DNA of 5,940 nucleotides from Nitrospirota bacterium (GCA_016195505.1 JACPZN010000105.1:1-5940); one strand, 5' to 3'. Numbered from the stretch's first letter, positions 1 through 5,809 are shown. Numbers and translations are program-made. The notes: generated by a model from the sequence alone, not told the origin.

Positions 1-70
1 GAGGTGAAGCAATGGAAGTGGGGCCGTAAGACGTAGAACGGCAGCTGTGTGCCCACTCGATGGGAGAAAG

Positions 71-76
71 AGGAGG
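71..76 (+). promoter_or_regulatory. Shine-Dalgarno site that sets the DsrE start
   Basis: The sequence AGGAGG lies 4 nt before the ATG at 81. The in-frame ATG at 60 has no purine-rich site before it, so translation most likely begins at 81. That choice also leaves a clean signal peptide at the N-terminus. Confidence 0.6.
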
Positions 77-80
77 GCTC

Positions 81-530
81 ATGTGGAATCAGAAGGTCTT
101 GGCTCTGTCTTGCCTGGGAGCGCTCATCGCTCTTCCGGTTGCCTGGGCGGAAGGGCCCGCTGACAAAAGGGAAGGCGATGGACGGCACCATGTCGTCATG
201 CATCTGAACTCCGGTGATGAGAAAGTGCAGCGGGGGGCATTGAACAACATCCGCCATCTCTACCAGGAACTGGGGCGTGAGAAGCTTCAGCTTGAGCTGG
301 TGGTACATGGTACCGGTCTCTCGCTGTTCACAAGAAACGCGACCACTCTCGGATCGGAACTGGCTCAATTGAAAGCAGAGTACAGCGTCGCGTACACGGC
401 CTGTTCGAACACAATGAAGGCGATGAAGATAACCCGAGATGATTTGGTCAGTGAAGTGGGCGACACGGTGCCGGCGATGCTCCGGCTGATAGAGCGGCAA
501 GAACAAGGCTGGGCGTACATTAAACCGTAA
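81..530 (+). CDS. DsrE-family protein with N-terminal signal peptide
   Basis: The product is 149 aa. Residues 1-23 form a signal peptide with a hydrophobic core (about 6-20) and an AWA-type cleavage site after residue 23, so the protein should be exported to the periplasm. The rest has the look of the DsrE/DsrF-like fold: a first strand around HVVMHLNSGD (37-46), a helix carrying NNIRHLYQEL, a second strand LELVVHGTGLSLF (71-83), and the segment YTACSNTMKAM (105-115) holding Cys108, the position of the conserved cysteine in many DsrE-like proteins. Proteins of this family bind or transfer sulfur, or only share the fold. The start at 81 is chosen over an in-frame ATG at 60 because of an AGGAGG just upstream. 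An OsmC-family gene follows after 47 nt, probably in the same transcript. Cys108 is the only cysteine in the mature protein, which suits a persulfide carrier, but the substrate is unknown. Confidence 0.8.
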   Translation: MWNQKVLALSCLGALIALPVAWAEGPADKREGDGRHHVVMHLNSGDEKVQRGALNNIRHLYQELGREKLQLELVVHGTGLSLFTRNATTLGSELAQLKAEYSVAYTACSNTMKAMKITRDDLVSEVGDTVPAMLRLIERQEQGWAYIKP

Positions 531-535
531 CGAAG

Positions 536-559
536 AGCTTATGGCTAATAGCTGATAGC
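536..559 (+). repeat. Short intergenic repeat word, copy 1
   Basis: This 24-nt stretch is built on the words GCTTATGGC, ATAGC and AGC. It aligns without gaps to 2999-3022, with 18 of 24 positions identical. Both copies lie in gaps just after a stop codon region and before the next gene. The function is unknown; it may be a dispersed intergenic repeat of this genome. Confidence 0.45.
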
Positions 560-577
560 ACAAACCTAGGAGGCGGC

Positions 578-1012
578 ATGGACGTTCGTGGCAAGGTGTA
601 CATGTATCACACAACGGTGAAATGGACGGAGCAGCGCAAGGGAAGGATCGCCTGCGCAGGAAAGCCCGATGTGCAGGTGGCGACGCCGCCGGAGTTCAAA
701 GGCCATGAAGGGATCTGGTCGCCGGAGGATTTGTTTGTGGCATCTGCTAACGTTTGTTTGATGACGACGTTCTTGGCGGTGGCGGAGCGAGCCGGTCTTG
801 CTTTCTCCTCCTATGAGAGCTCGGCTGAAGGACGGCTGGAGATAGTGGAGGGAAAGTTTCAGTTCACCGCGATCACGATCAAACCCACCATCACGCTGAA
901 GGCAGTCGCTGATGCAGCCAAAGCGAAGGAGCTGATCGAAAAAGCTGAGGCCAATTGCCTGATTTCCAACTCGATGAAAGCCAGCGTGAGCTTGGAGCCG
1001 ACAATCCGCTAG
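578..1012 (+). CDS. OsmC-family protein (peroxiredoxin/Ohr-like fold)
   Basis: The product is 144 aa, the usual length for the family. An AGGAGG at 568-573 lies 4 nt before the ATG, making the start firm. The hallmarks are the segment GIWSPEDLFVASANVC (45-60), which carries the first conserved cysteine, Cys60, at the start of the long central helix, and EANCLISNSMK (124-134) with the second, Cys127. OsmC/Ohr proteins use this cysteine pair to reduce organic hydroperoxides or related thiol-reactive compounds; some subfamilies have been linked to sulfur-species handling. No signal peptide is visible, so it should be cytoplasmic. It follows the DsrE-like gene by 47 nt and is probably co-transcribed with it. 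The stop codon is one base from the inverted-repeat element at 1014, which may define the end of the transcript. A second, divergent OsmC protein is encoded at 4190-4609; the exact substrate of either cannot be read from sequence. Confidence 0.88.
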   Translation: MDVRGKVYMYHTTVKWTEQRKGRIACAGKPDVQVATPPEFKGHEGIWSPEDLFVASANVCLMTTFLAVAERAGLAFSSYESSAEGRLEIVEGKFQFTAITIKPTITLKAVADAAKAKELIEKAEANCLISNSMKASVSLEPTIR

Positions 1013-1013
1013 C

Positions 1014-1135
1014 AGGATGCTGAAAAAAACGGCCGGCGGCGTTCTCGCATCGTTCAGAGACTCACCGTACGGCAAAGAGTACGATTCGCCTCTTCGCTTG
1101 CTGCGGCCTTGCTGGTCAGTCTTTTTGAGCATCCT
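1014..1135. repeat. 122-bp MITE-like / large palindromic intergenic element
   Basis: The ends are inverted: AGGATGCTGAAAAA at 1014-1027 and TTTTTGAGCATCCT at 1122-1135 are reverse complements at 13 of 14 positions. Further in, the arms keep partial complementarity (GGCCGGC on the left against GCTGGTC on the right), and GTAC tetramers flank the centre. The element has no coding sequence of its own. From memory, elements with these same ends and an internal CTCTTCGCTTGCTGCGGCC block recur in Nitrospira genomes; this was not checked. It begins one base after the OsmC stop codon, and the A-run/T-run ends could make it work as a bidirectional terminator once transcribed. No clear target-site duplication is visible. 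Confidence 0.7.
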
Positions 1136-1341
1136 TCGGGAATTTTCATCGGGAAACCCCGTCCCTTAGGGTCTTCCTGAGCTTGCAAGGACTGATTGCT
1201 GTGGCATCCTGCGCCAGTGGCACAATGAGCCCTGGGGTGTTTCTCGCCAGTCCCCTCTCATACTTTCTTGACGGCCCTTAGAGAAATCAGCTAAGCCCGC
1301 GGAGGATTGAAGAGTTTCTCATCGCCGCCTCCCTGTTGCGG
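1136..1341. other. Gene-free stretch between repeat element and cytochrome c promoter region
   Basis: No convincing coding sequence is seen on either strand. A TTGACG hexamer at 1268-1273 resembles a sigma-70 -35 box, but no good -10 box follows at 16-18 nt (the best is GCTAAG at 1290-1295). The stretch may hold binding sites for an activator acting on the sigma-54-like site just downstream, but no clear dyad operator was found. Confidence 0.4.
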
Positions 1342-1357
1342 TGGCACATCGCTAGCA
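1342..1357 (+). promoter_or_regulatory. Candidate sigma-54 (RpoN) promoter
   Basis: The sequence TGGCACATCGCTAGCA matches the sigma-54 consensus TGGCAC-N5-TTGCA with one mismatch (TAGC in place of TTGC). The invariant GG (1343-1344) and GC (1355-1356) are present with exactly 10 nt between them. Transcription would begin near 1368, about 25 nt before the cytochrome c start codon and just upstream of its ribosome binding site. If real, the cytochrome/TsdA genes would depend on an enhancer-binding activator, which is not in this window. Confidence 0.4.
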
Positions 1358-1374
1358 AGGTTGATCCTTTTGTT

Positions 1375-1382
1375 GGGGGAGG
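1375..1382 (+). promoter_or_regulatory. Ribosome binding site of the small cytochrome c
   Basis: GGGGGAGG ends 10 nt before the ATG at 1393. It supports that start over the in-frame ATG at 1336, which lies upstream of this site and would place about 19 unrelated residues ahead of the signal peptide. Confidence 0.6.
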
Positions 1383-1392
1383 TATACAAACC

Positions 1393-1776
1393 ATGAGACA
1401 TACTGTGATTTTCTGTAGTTTGTTGGTCAGTATGGCAGGCCTCGGATTTGGCGGCGGCGTGGGGCTAAAGGATCTCACTCGCGCGACAAAAGGGGGTGAT
1501 CCGGTCAGCGGGCGAGAAATCTACGTGAACACGTGTATCCGTTGCCATGGAATCGACGGCAAAGGGGCGCAGGGGATCAAGCTCGTTCCATCGCCGGCTG
1601 ACCTTAGCTCGCCTGCCGTTCAGAATCGGCTCGACGGCACGTTGTTTAGGCGCATCCATGAGGGCAAACCGAACACCGCGATGGGGGCGTGGAAATACGC
1701 ACTCTCCGATGATGAGATTTGGGATGTCCTGGCCTATGTGCGGACGCTCGCAGTTGGATACAACACGCAACCGTGA
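1393..1776 (+). CDS. Small monohaem cytochrome c (class I type)
   Basis: The product is 127 aa. Residues 1-24 form a hydrophobic, glycine-rich signal peptide, so the mature protein is periplasmic. Haem attachment is by CIRCH (48-52), followed by GIDGKGAQG as is typical of class I cytochromes c. Met97 in NTAMGAW (94-100) is the likely distal haem ligand, and the C-terminal helix LSDDEIWDVLAYVRTL (104-119) is the standard family ending. Its likely role is single-electron transfer, perhaps from the TsdA-like or SorA-like enzyme of this locus to the respiratory chain; this is inferred from position. A sigma-54-like promoter precedes it. The next gene starts 88 nt downstream, the gap including a perfect 5-bp hairpin (GTGAG/CTCAC, 1794-1807). 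Confidence 0.88.
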   Translation: MRHTVIFCSLLVSMAGLGFGGGVGLKDLTRATKGGDPVSGREIYVNTCIRCHGIDGKGAQGIKLVPSPADLSSPAVQNRLDGTLFRRIHEGKPNTAMGAWKYALSDDEIWDVLAYVRTLAVGYNTQP

Positions 1777-1864
1777 GGATGAATCCAATTCCCGTGAGTG
1801 GTCTCACATGCAGTAGCAAGAAGACGGGTCAAACTCCGTGATCGAATCAGAAGGAAGTGGCAGC

Positions 1865-2083
1865 ATGATCTGTAATGTTGGAGGAATCGAAAGACCGATA
1901 CGCATTGTCGTGGGAATTTTGCTGATTGGGGTTGGAGCCCTTGCTGGTCTCCCTACTGTCTGGATGGGGATTGTGCTGACGCTGGGAGCGGTGGCGCTTG
2001 TCACTGGGACGATCGGATATTGCCCGCTTTCGACCCTGTTCGGGATCAATACCTACCAGGCCACGCCTGGCGCCAAGAAGTGA
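1865..2083 (+). CDS. DUF2892 / YgaP-type small inner-membrane protein
   Basis: The product is 72 aa with two membrane-spanning segments (about 12-29 and 32-50). The motif CNVGGIERPIRIVVG (3-17), the glycine-rich turn between the helices and the ending TGTIGYCPLSTLFGINT (47-63) are characteristic of the DUF2892 family, the membrane domain found fused to a rhodanese in E. coli YgaP. Here it stands alone, with no rhodanese domain. Cys3 and Cys53 sit near the two membrane boundaries and are the conserved cysteines. The ATG at 1865 is preceded by an AAGGAAG at 1851-1857; a GTG at 1838 is in frame but would add a polar tail before the family motif. It lies 8 nt upstream of the TsdA-like gene, so the two are very likely co-transcribed. 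Its function is not established; family members often occur beside sulfur-metabolism genes. Confidence 0.85.
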   Translation: MICNVGGIERPIRIVVGILLIGVGALAGLPTVWMGIVLTLGAVALVTGTIGYCPLSTLFGINTYQATPGAKK

Positions 2084-2091
2084 GATTCGCG

Positions 2092-2946
2092 ATGTGCGGG
2101 CATATGATCGCAGGCATCGCAGTGGTAAGCGTGCTCTCGGTAGCGACGGGTTGCATACCGCCTCCACGTGTGGCGAGCAGCCATGAGCCCGCTGGTGGTG
2201 CAGACAGGGACTCAGGTGTGGATCCTCTGTTTGCCCCGCCTTCTCCTGAAACCATTCCTGGTGATCAGCGAGGCGATCAGATTCGTTTGGGCTACATGAT
2301 CGTGGTCAATACGCAAGAGTATGGGAAGCGCTATGTCGGGAATGCACTCAACTGCACGAATTGCCACCTTGATGCGGGGCTCAATCCGAATGCTGCGTCG
2401 TTCGTCGGGATCAGCGTCCTCTATCCGGAATACCGCGCTCGTGCGGATCGGCGGATGAGCCTCGCGGATCGGATCAACGAGTGTTTCGAGCGGAGCATGA
2501 ACGGCAGAGCGCTCCCGCCTGACAGTTTGAAATTGGCGGCGGTCGTCGCCTATATCGACTGGCTCTCACAGAATGTGCCGCCGGGAAGTGCCGTACCATG
2601 GCGAGGGATTCCCCGGATTACATCGACTCGTCAGCCGGATCCCATCAACGGCAAGAACGTGTTCGCGAAGAAATGTGTTTTCTGCCATGGATCCGACGGG
2701 CAAGGGACGATGACAGCGCCACCCCTCTGGGGGCCGCGCTCGTACAACATAGCCGCGGGAATGGCGCGAGTCGGCGTCGCGGCCTCATTTATCAAAGGGA
2801 ATATGCCGCGTGGCTGGGGCTGGTCCGTGACGGACGATGAAGCCTTCGACGTGTCTGCCTATGTCAACAGCCAGCCTCGGCCAGATTTTCCGGACAAAGT
2901 CTACGATTGGCCAAAAGGCGGGAAGCCGGCGGATGTACCGTATTGA
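2092..2946 (+). CDS. tsdA: TsdA-like dihaem cytochrome c (thiosulfate dehydrogenase family), probable lipoprotein
   Basis: The product is 284 aa. The N-terminus has a hydrophobic stretch (6-20) ending in VATGC, a lipobox-like site with Cys21, so it is likely anchored to a membrane and faces the periplasm. The first haem domain carries CTNCH (88-92) and the family pattern from GDQIRLGYMIVVNT (61-74) through YPEYRAR (111-117) to RINECFERSMNGRALP (127-142). Cys131, 39 residues after the haem histidine, matches the distal cysteine ligand that marks TsdA enzymes. The second domain carries CVFCH (195-199) and Met238 in KGNMPRG, a likely distal ligand. TsdA oxidises thiosulfate to tetrathionate or runs in reverse; the direction cannot be told here. 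The start at 2092 has a weak ribosome site, but coupling to the gene ending at 2083 would help; ATG 2104 is an alternative that keeps the lipobox. Other cytochromes share this fold, so the substrate is inferred. Confidence 0.8.
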   Translation: MCGHMIAGIAVVSVLSVATGCIPPPRVASSHEPAGGADRDSGVDPLFAPPSPETIPGDQRGDQIRLGYMIVVNTQEYGKRYVGNALNCTNCHLDAGLNPNAASFVGISVLYPEYRARADRRMSLADRINECFERSMNGRALPPDSLKLAAVVAYIDWLSQNVPPGSAVPWRGIPRITSTRQPDPINGKNVFAKKCVFCHGSDGQGTMTAPPLWGPRSYNIAAGMARVGVAASFIKGNMPRGWGWSVTDDEAFDVSAYVNSQPRPDFPDKVYDWPKGGKPADVPY

Positions 2947-2956
2947 CATCGTATTT

Positions 2957-2979
2957 CGTGAAACGTGAAGCGTATCTCG
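2957..2979 (+). repeat. CGTGAA-type short intergenic repeat
   Basis: Tandem-like words CGTGAAA-CGTGAAG-CGTATCTCG lie just after the TsdA stop codon. Related GTGAGGCGTGAA words recur at 5860-5885, after the molybdoenzyme gene. They appear to be members of a dispersed intergenic repeat family; no function is known. Confidence 0.4.
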
Positions 2980-2998
2980 CCGGGGGGCGGGAGCGAAT

Positions 2999-3022
2999 GG
3001 CTTATGGCCGATAGCCAACAGC
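2999..3022 (+). repeat. Short intergenic repeat word, copy 2
   Basis: This stretch is 18/24 identical to 536-559, sharing GCTTATGGC, ATAGC and the final AGC. It lies between the CGTGAA repeat and the hairpin at 3029-3082, so this 180-nt gap is made largely of repeat-like words. Confidence 0.45.
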
Positions 3023-3028
3023 CCTAAT

Positions 3029-3082
3029 GCGCAATGTTCAGTGTTCAATTGAGAATTGCTCATGGTGCATTGAACATTGTGC
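3029..3082 (+). repeat. 15-bp stem hairpin upstream of the transporter genes
   Basis: The arms 3029-3043 and 3068-3082 pair over 15 bp with two G-U wobbles in RNA and no bulge. The 24-nt loop contains a smaller perfect 5-bp stem (CAATT/AATTG, 3046-3058). There is no T-run after it, so it is not a standard intrinsic terminator. It could be a processing or mRNA-stability element setting off the transporter operon, or a mobile repeat like the others in this gap. Confidence 0.5.
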
Positions 3083-3126
3083 GGAAAGACGAAGTACGAA
3101 CAACGAATCTGAGAGGCGCTGCACGA

Positions 3127-3666
3127 ATGACCAATGACGACGACTGTGTCATTCCAATAATGCCCTGGTGGGCCAGTGGTCTGGCGATCGGTCTGGTGCT
3201 TATTCTTGCGGTCGCGTTGGTGCAGCCGATCGGGTTTTCGACGCAGTATGTGGTATTGGATGGCGTCCTGCTGCATAAAGTGCTTCCCGACGTCGACAAT
3301 CAGAGTTCATACCTTGCTGCGACAGCTGGAGGCTGGACCCTGGCGACCTACGAGTTCTTTTTTGTCGTCGGCATTCCGATTGGTGCCTTTCTTGCCTCGT
3401 TCGCAACGAAGCGGTTCAGTAGGAGACTCGTGCCGTCCACGTGGGCCCATCGATTCGGATCGATGCCGGGCAGGCGACTGGTATGGTCGTTCATTGGAGG
3501 ATTCATTCTCTTGTTCGGTGCCCGATTCGGCGGGGGTTGTACCTCCGGTCATATGATCAGCGGAGTTTCACAGTTGGCCGTCAGTTCCCTCATCTTTTCC
3601 GCCGCGCTCTTCGTGAGCGCGATCGTGACGGCGCGGTGGCTCTATGGCGACTGGAGGAATCAATGA
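3127..3666 (+). CDS. YeeE/YedE-family transporter, first half
   Basis: The product is 179 aa, an inner-membrane protein with about four membrane segments (near 15-33, 65-92, 118-135 and 150-168). The family signature GARFGGGCTSGHMISG (131-146) is intact, with Cys138 as the conserved cysteine of this motif. YeeE/YedE (TsuA) proteins import thiosulfate through a relay of conserved cysteines; related two-gene pairs are thought to carry sulfur-containing ions. The usual single-chain transporter is about twice this length, and here the second half is encoded by the next gene, which overlaps this one by 4 nt (ATGA at 3663-3666). The start at 3127 is preceded by GAGAGG at 3111-3116 and gives a short polar N-terminus before the first membrane helix. 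An in-frame ATG at 3034 would add about 31 residues read from repeat sequence and is not favoured. Confidence 0.85.
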   Translation: MTNDDDCVIPIMPWWASGLAIGLVLILAVALVQPIGFSTQYVVLDGVLLHKVLPDVDNQSSYLAATAGGWTLATYEFFFVVGIPIGAFLASFATKRFSRRLVPSTWAHRFGSMPGRRLVWSFIGGFILLFGARFGGGCTSGHMISGVSQLAVSSLIFSAALFVSAIVTARWLYGDWRNQ

Positions 3667-4193
3667 AGCTGGTGCTGGGTCTGGTCCTGGGTGCGGCGTT
3701 CGGTACCGTGCTTCAGCTGTCAGGGGCATCCAGCCATACGAAGATCACCAACGCGTTGCGACTCAAGGACTTGACAATCATGAAACTCATCCTGACCGCG
3801 ATCGGGGTGGGATTGATCGGGGTGCATCTGTTGGATGCATTGGGATTGGCCAACATGAAGGTCAAGGATCTGTATCTCCCGGGAATGCTTGTGGCGGGGT
3901 TGATCTTCGGTGTCGGTTTTGCCGTGACGGGCTATTGTCCTGGCACGGCGCTCGCTGCGGCAGCGGAGGGAAAGCCCGATGCCTGGGTGACGATCCTCGG
4001 CGGGTTGCTCGGTGCGTTGGTGTTTGCCTTCATGTTTCCGGACTTGGAAACATACTTGCTCTCTTTGGGCCGGTACGGGCCTATGACGATTCATGGATCG
4101 TTGGGCATACAAGGTCTCCTCCTGGCGGCTCCGTTGGGTGGGTTCTGCCTCTGGCTGGCGGCTAAACTTCCTAATCCAGGAGGCGCGCGATGA
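3663..4193 (+). CDS. YeeE/YedE-family transporter, second half
   Basis: The product is 176 aa with about five membrane segments (near 2-18, 39-60, 71-90, 107-126 and 146-168). The signature FAVTGYCPGTALAAAAEGK (86-104) holds Cys92, the conserved cysteine of the second family motif. Together with the gene before it, it should form one thiosulfate (or similar sulfur anion) permease in the inner membrane. GGAGG at 3653-3657 and the ATGA overlap with the preceding stop fix the start and imply coupled translation in equal amounts. Its own stop codon overlaps the ATG of the OsmC gene in the same manner. A start further upstream in this frame would run through the preceding gene and is rejected. Confidence 0.85.
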   Translation: MKLVLGLVLGAAFGTVLQLSGASSHTKITNALRLKDLTIMKLILTAIGVGLIGVHLLDALGLANMKVKDLYLPGMLVAGLIFGVGFAVTGYCPGTALAAAAEGKPDAWVTILGGLLGALVFAFMFPDLETYLLSLGRYGPMTIHGSLGIQGLLLAAPLGGFCLWLAAKLPNPGGAR

Positions 4194-4609
4194 AACTCAC
4201 GGCGGCCTATCATGGCGGTACTCGCTACGATATCACGAGCGGCAAGCATCGAGTCGTTACAGACCAGCCAGTCGCCGACGGTGGCCAGGATGCCGGGATG
4301 AGTCCGGTCGAACTATTTGTCGGCTCGGTGGCCAGCTGTGTGGCGTACTTTGTGGGTCAATTCTGCGCGCGGCACGACATTCCTCGAGACAGCTTGAGCG
4401 TTGATGCGGAATGGACCGTGGCCGAAGGCCCGCACCGTGTCGGCCGAATCGACATTGCAATCTATCTTTCCCATCGAATGACGCCGGAGCAGAAGGAGCG
4501 GTTATTAAAGGTTGCGCATGGGTGCACAGTCCATCAGTCGATCGCAGTCGCACCTACCGTGGCCATCAAGTTGAATCCGCACAGCCACCAGGCAGGCACT
4601 CAGCCATGA
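4190..4609 (+). CDS. OsmC-family protein, second copy, coupled to the transporter
   Basis: The product is 139 aa, without a signal peptide, so it should be cytoplasmic. The family cysteines are Cys50 in SPVELFVGSVASC (38-50) and Cys112 in HGCTVHQSI (110-118); the HGCTVHQS pattern is typical of OsmC/YhfA-like members. AGGAGG at 4178-4183 lies 6 nt before the ATG. The gene overlaps its neighbours by 4 nt at each end (ATGA at 4190-4193 and 4606-4609), so it is translated together with the permease and the molybdoenzyme. The family reduces peroxides or thiol-reactive species by a cysteine pair. Its place here suggests action on imported thiosulfate sulfur or a persulfide intermediate, but this is inferred from position only. 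It is clearly divergent from the OsmC protein at 578-1012. Confidence 0.87.
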   Translation: MKLTAAYHGGTRYDITSGKHRVVTDQPVADGGQDAGMSPVELFVGSVASCVAYFVGQFCARHDIPRDSLSVDAEWTVAEGPHRVGRIDIAIYLSHRMTPEQKERLLKVAHGCTVHQSIAVAPTVAIKLNPHSHQAGTQP

Positions 4610-5808
4610 ATGATGGAAGAGACGCCGTGATAGCCATTCGACGTGCCTGGTTAAAGTGGCTGCTCTATGGCCTCGGGGCTGGCTTCATCTTCAATTACCG
4701 TCATTCTCCGGCGCAGGCGGGCGAAGAGGGGCCTGTATCGAGAGAGACCGGCCCTCTCACCGCTCGAGTGATGCGGCCCTACGATGCGGAAACACCGGTG
4801 CGAGAGTTCACGTCGTACCTGACGCCCAACCATCGGTTCTTTGTACGGAGCCATTTCGGTCCGCCGCCGCCAGAGGCTGTCTCCGAGGTCCTTTGGAAAC
4901 TTCAGGTGAGTGGCCTGGTCGAGCGATCGCAAGAATTCACGTTGAAAGATTTGCGGCAAATGAAAGCCGCGACGGTCACCGCGGTTGTCCAATGCAGCGG
5001 CAATGGCCGCGCCTTCCATCGCCCGAAGGTGCCTGGAGTCCAATGGGAACGGGGGGCGGTCGGCAACGCAGAATGGACCGGAGTGCGGCTGCGTGACCTG
5101 TTGGCGGAAGCCGGAGTTCGAACCGAGGCGCGCCACGTGCAGTTCCAAGGAGCGGATCGGCCCGTCGTGGCCTCTGTGCCGCTGTTTGTCAGAAGCATCC
5201 CGCTGGAGAAGGCACTCGATCCAGATACGATTCTCGCCTATGAAATGAATGGACGCCCATTGCCGCTGCTGCATGGAGCGCCGCTACGTGTGATTACGCC
5301 TGGATGGATGGCCGAATCCTGTATCAAGTGGCTGACCGATATCGTGGTGCGCAGCGGCGAGGCGAAGGGTTACTACATGGAAAAAGCCTATCGGATACCG
5401 GTTACTGCGGTCCAACCGAACTCCGGCTTGCCCGGTACCGCAATGGTTCCTGTCGAAGCGATGGTTGTGAAATCACTGATTGCGTCACCGACCGAGGGGG
5501 CGAACGTCGGGCGAGGACCGGTGACGGTCCAAGGCGTGGCTTGGGGTGGAGAGGTGTCGGTCACGAAAGTCGAACTGTCGTTCGACGGCGGCAAGACCTG
5601 GGAGGCTGCGCGTCTGGTCGGCGAGGATACGCCGTATGGTTGGCGGCAATGGCAGTTTGTCTGGAATCCAAGCGCTGTTGGTCAGGCCACCATCCTCGCA
5701 CGCGCCACCGACGCGAATGGGGACCAGCAACCGGAAACCAGTCCCTGGAATCCAAGCGGGTTTCTGTGGAACGGATGGGATCGCAGGAGTGTGACGGTGA
5801 CGGCATGA
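4606..5808 (+). CDS. Sulfite oxidase-family molybdopterin enzyme (SorA/SoxC-like), Tat-exported
   Basis: The product is 400 aa. The N-terminus has a twin-arginine pattern IRRAWLK (11-17), a hydrophobic core (19-29) and an AQA cleavage site after residue 38, so it is exported folded with its cofactor. The molybdenum-cofactor domain includes FFVRSHFGPPPP (78-89), where Arg81 and His83 fit known active-site residues; VVQCSGNGRAF (127-137), with Cys130 as the molybdenum ligand; and AYEMNGRPLPLLHGAPLRV through PGWMAESCIKWL (211-243). The C-terminal dimerisation domain (about 288-400) has ELSFDGGKTWEAA and ends near NGWDRRSVTV. The family oxidises sulfite to sulfate (SorA) or acts in the Sox complex (SoxC); the CSGNGR form resembles SoxC-type proteins, but no other sox genes are seen. 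It overlaps the OsmC gene by 4 nt; a GTG at 4627 is an alternative start that keeps the Tat motif. A cytochrome partner would be expected next. Confidence 0.88.
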   Translation: MNDGRDAVIAIRRAWLKWLLYGLGAGFIFNYRHSPAQAGEEGPVSRETGPLTARVMRPYDAETPVREFTSYLTPNHRFFVRSHFGPPPPEAVSEVLWKLQVSGLVERSQEFTLKDLRQMKAATVTAVVQCSGNGRAFHRPKVPGVQWERGAVGNAEWTGVRLRDLLAEAGVRTEARHVQFQGADRPVVASVPLFVRSIPLEKALDPDTILAYEMNGRPLPLLHGAPLRVITPGWMAESCIKWLTDIVVRSGEAKGYYMEKAYRIPVTAVQPNSGLPGTAMVPVEAMVVKSLIASPTEGANVGRGPVTVQGVAWGGEVSVTKVELSFDGGKTWEAARLVGEDTPYGWRQWQFVWNPSAVGQATILARATDANGDQQPETSPWNPSGFLWNGWDRRSVTVTA

Positions 5809-5809
5809 G

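Noticed and set aside
1..36. Possible C-terminal end of an upstream gene (frame 1 open to TAG at 34-36, frame 3 open to TAA at 27-29)
   Set aside because: Only 8-11 residues are available and two frames are equally possible, so neither can be supported. The stretch may simply be leader sequence of the DsrE gene.
566..1132. Long open frame on the minus strand across the OsmC gene and the inverted-repeat element
   Set aside because: It is antisense to a clear OsmC gene, its first codons come from the repeat element, and its protein has an arginine/histidine-rich composition without a recognisable domain.
1268..1296. Sigma-70 promoter with TTGACG as -35
   Set aside because: The -35 box is good, but no -10 hexamer better than 3 of 6 matches lies at normal spacing; mentioned only as a possibility.
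1794..1807. Hairpin GTGAG-TGGT-CTCAC as a terminator after the small cytochrome gene
   Set aside because: The stem is only 5 bp with no T-run, and the next genes look co-transcribed.
3441..3662. Upstream extension of the second YeeE half, giving a 250-aa protein
   Set aside because: The extension reads the first YeeE gene in another frame and gives a non-membrane, arginine-rich sequence. The ATG at 3663 has a strong ribosome site and the standard membrane start.
4411..4605. Upstream extension of the molybdoenzyme reading frame
   Set aside because: These 65 codons read the OsmC gene out of frame and would bury the Tat signal. The ATG at 4606 overlaps the OsmC stop and places the twin-arginine motif at residues 12-13.
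4651..5274. Long minus-strand frame opposite the molybdoenzyme
   Set aside because: It is a shadow of a well-conserved gene in GC-rich DNA and shows no recognisable protein features.
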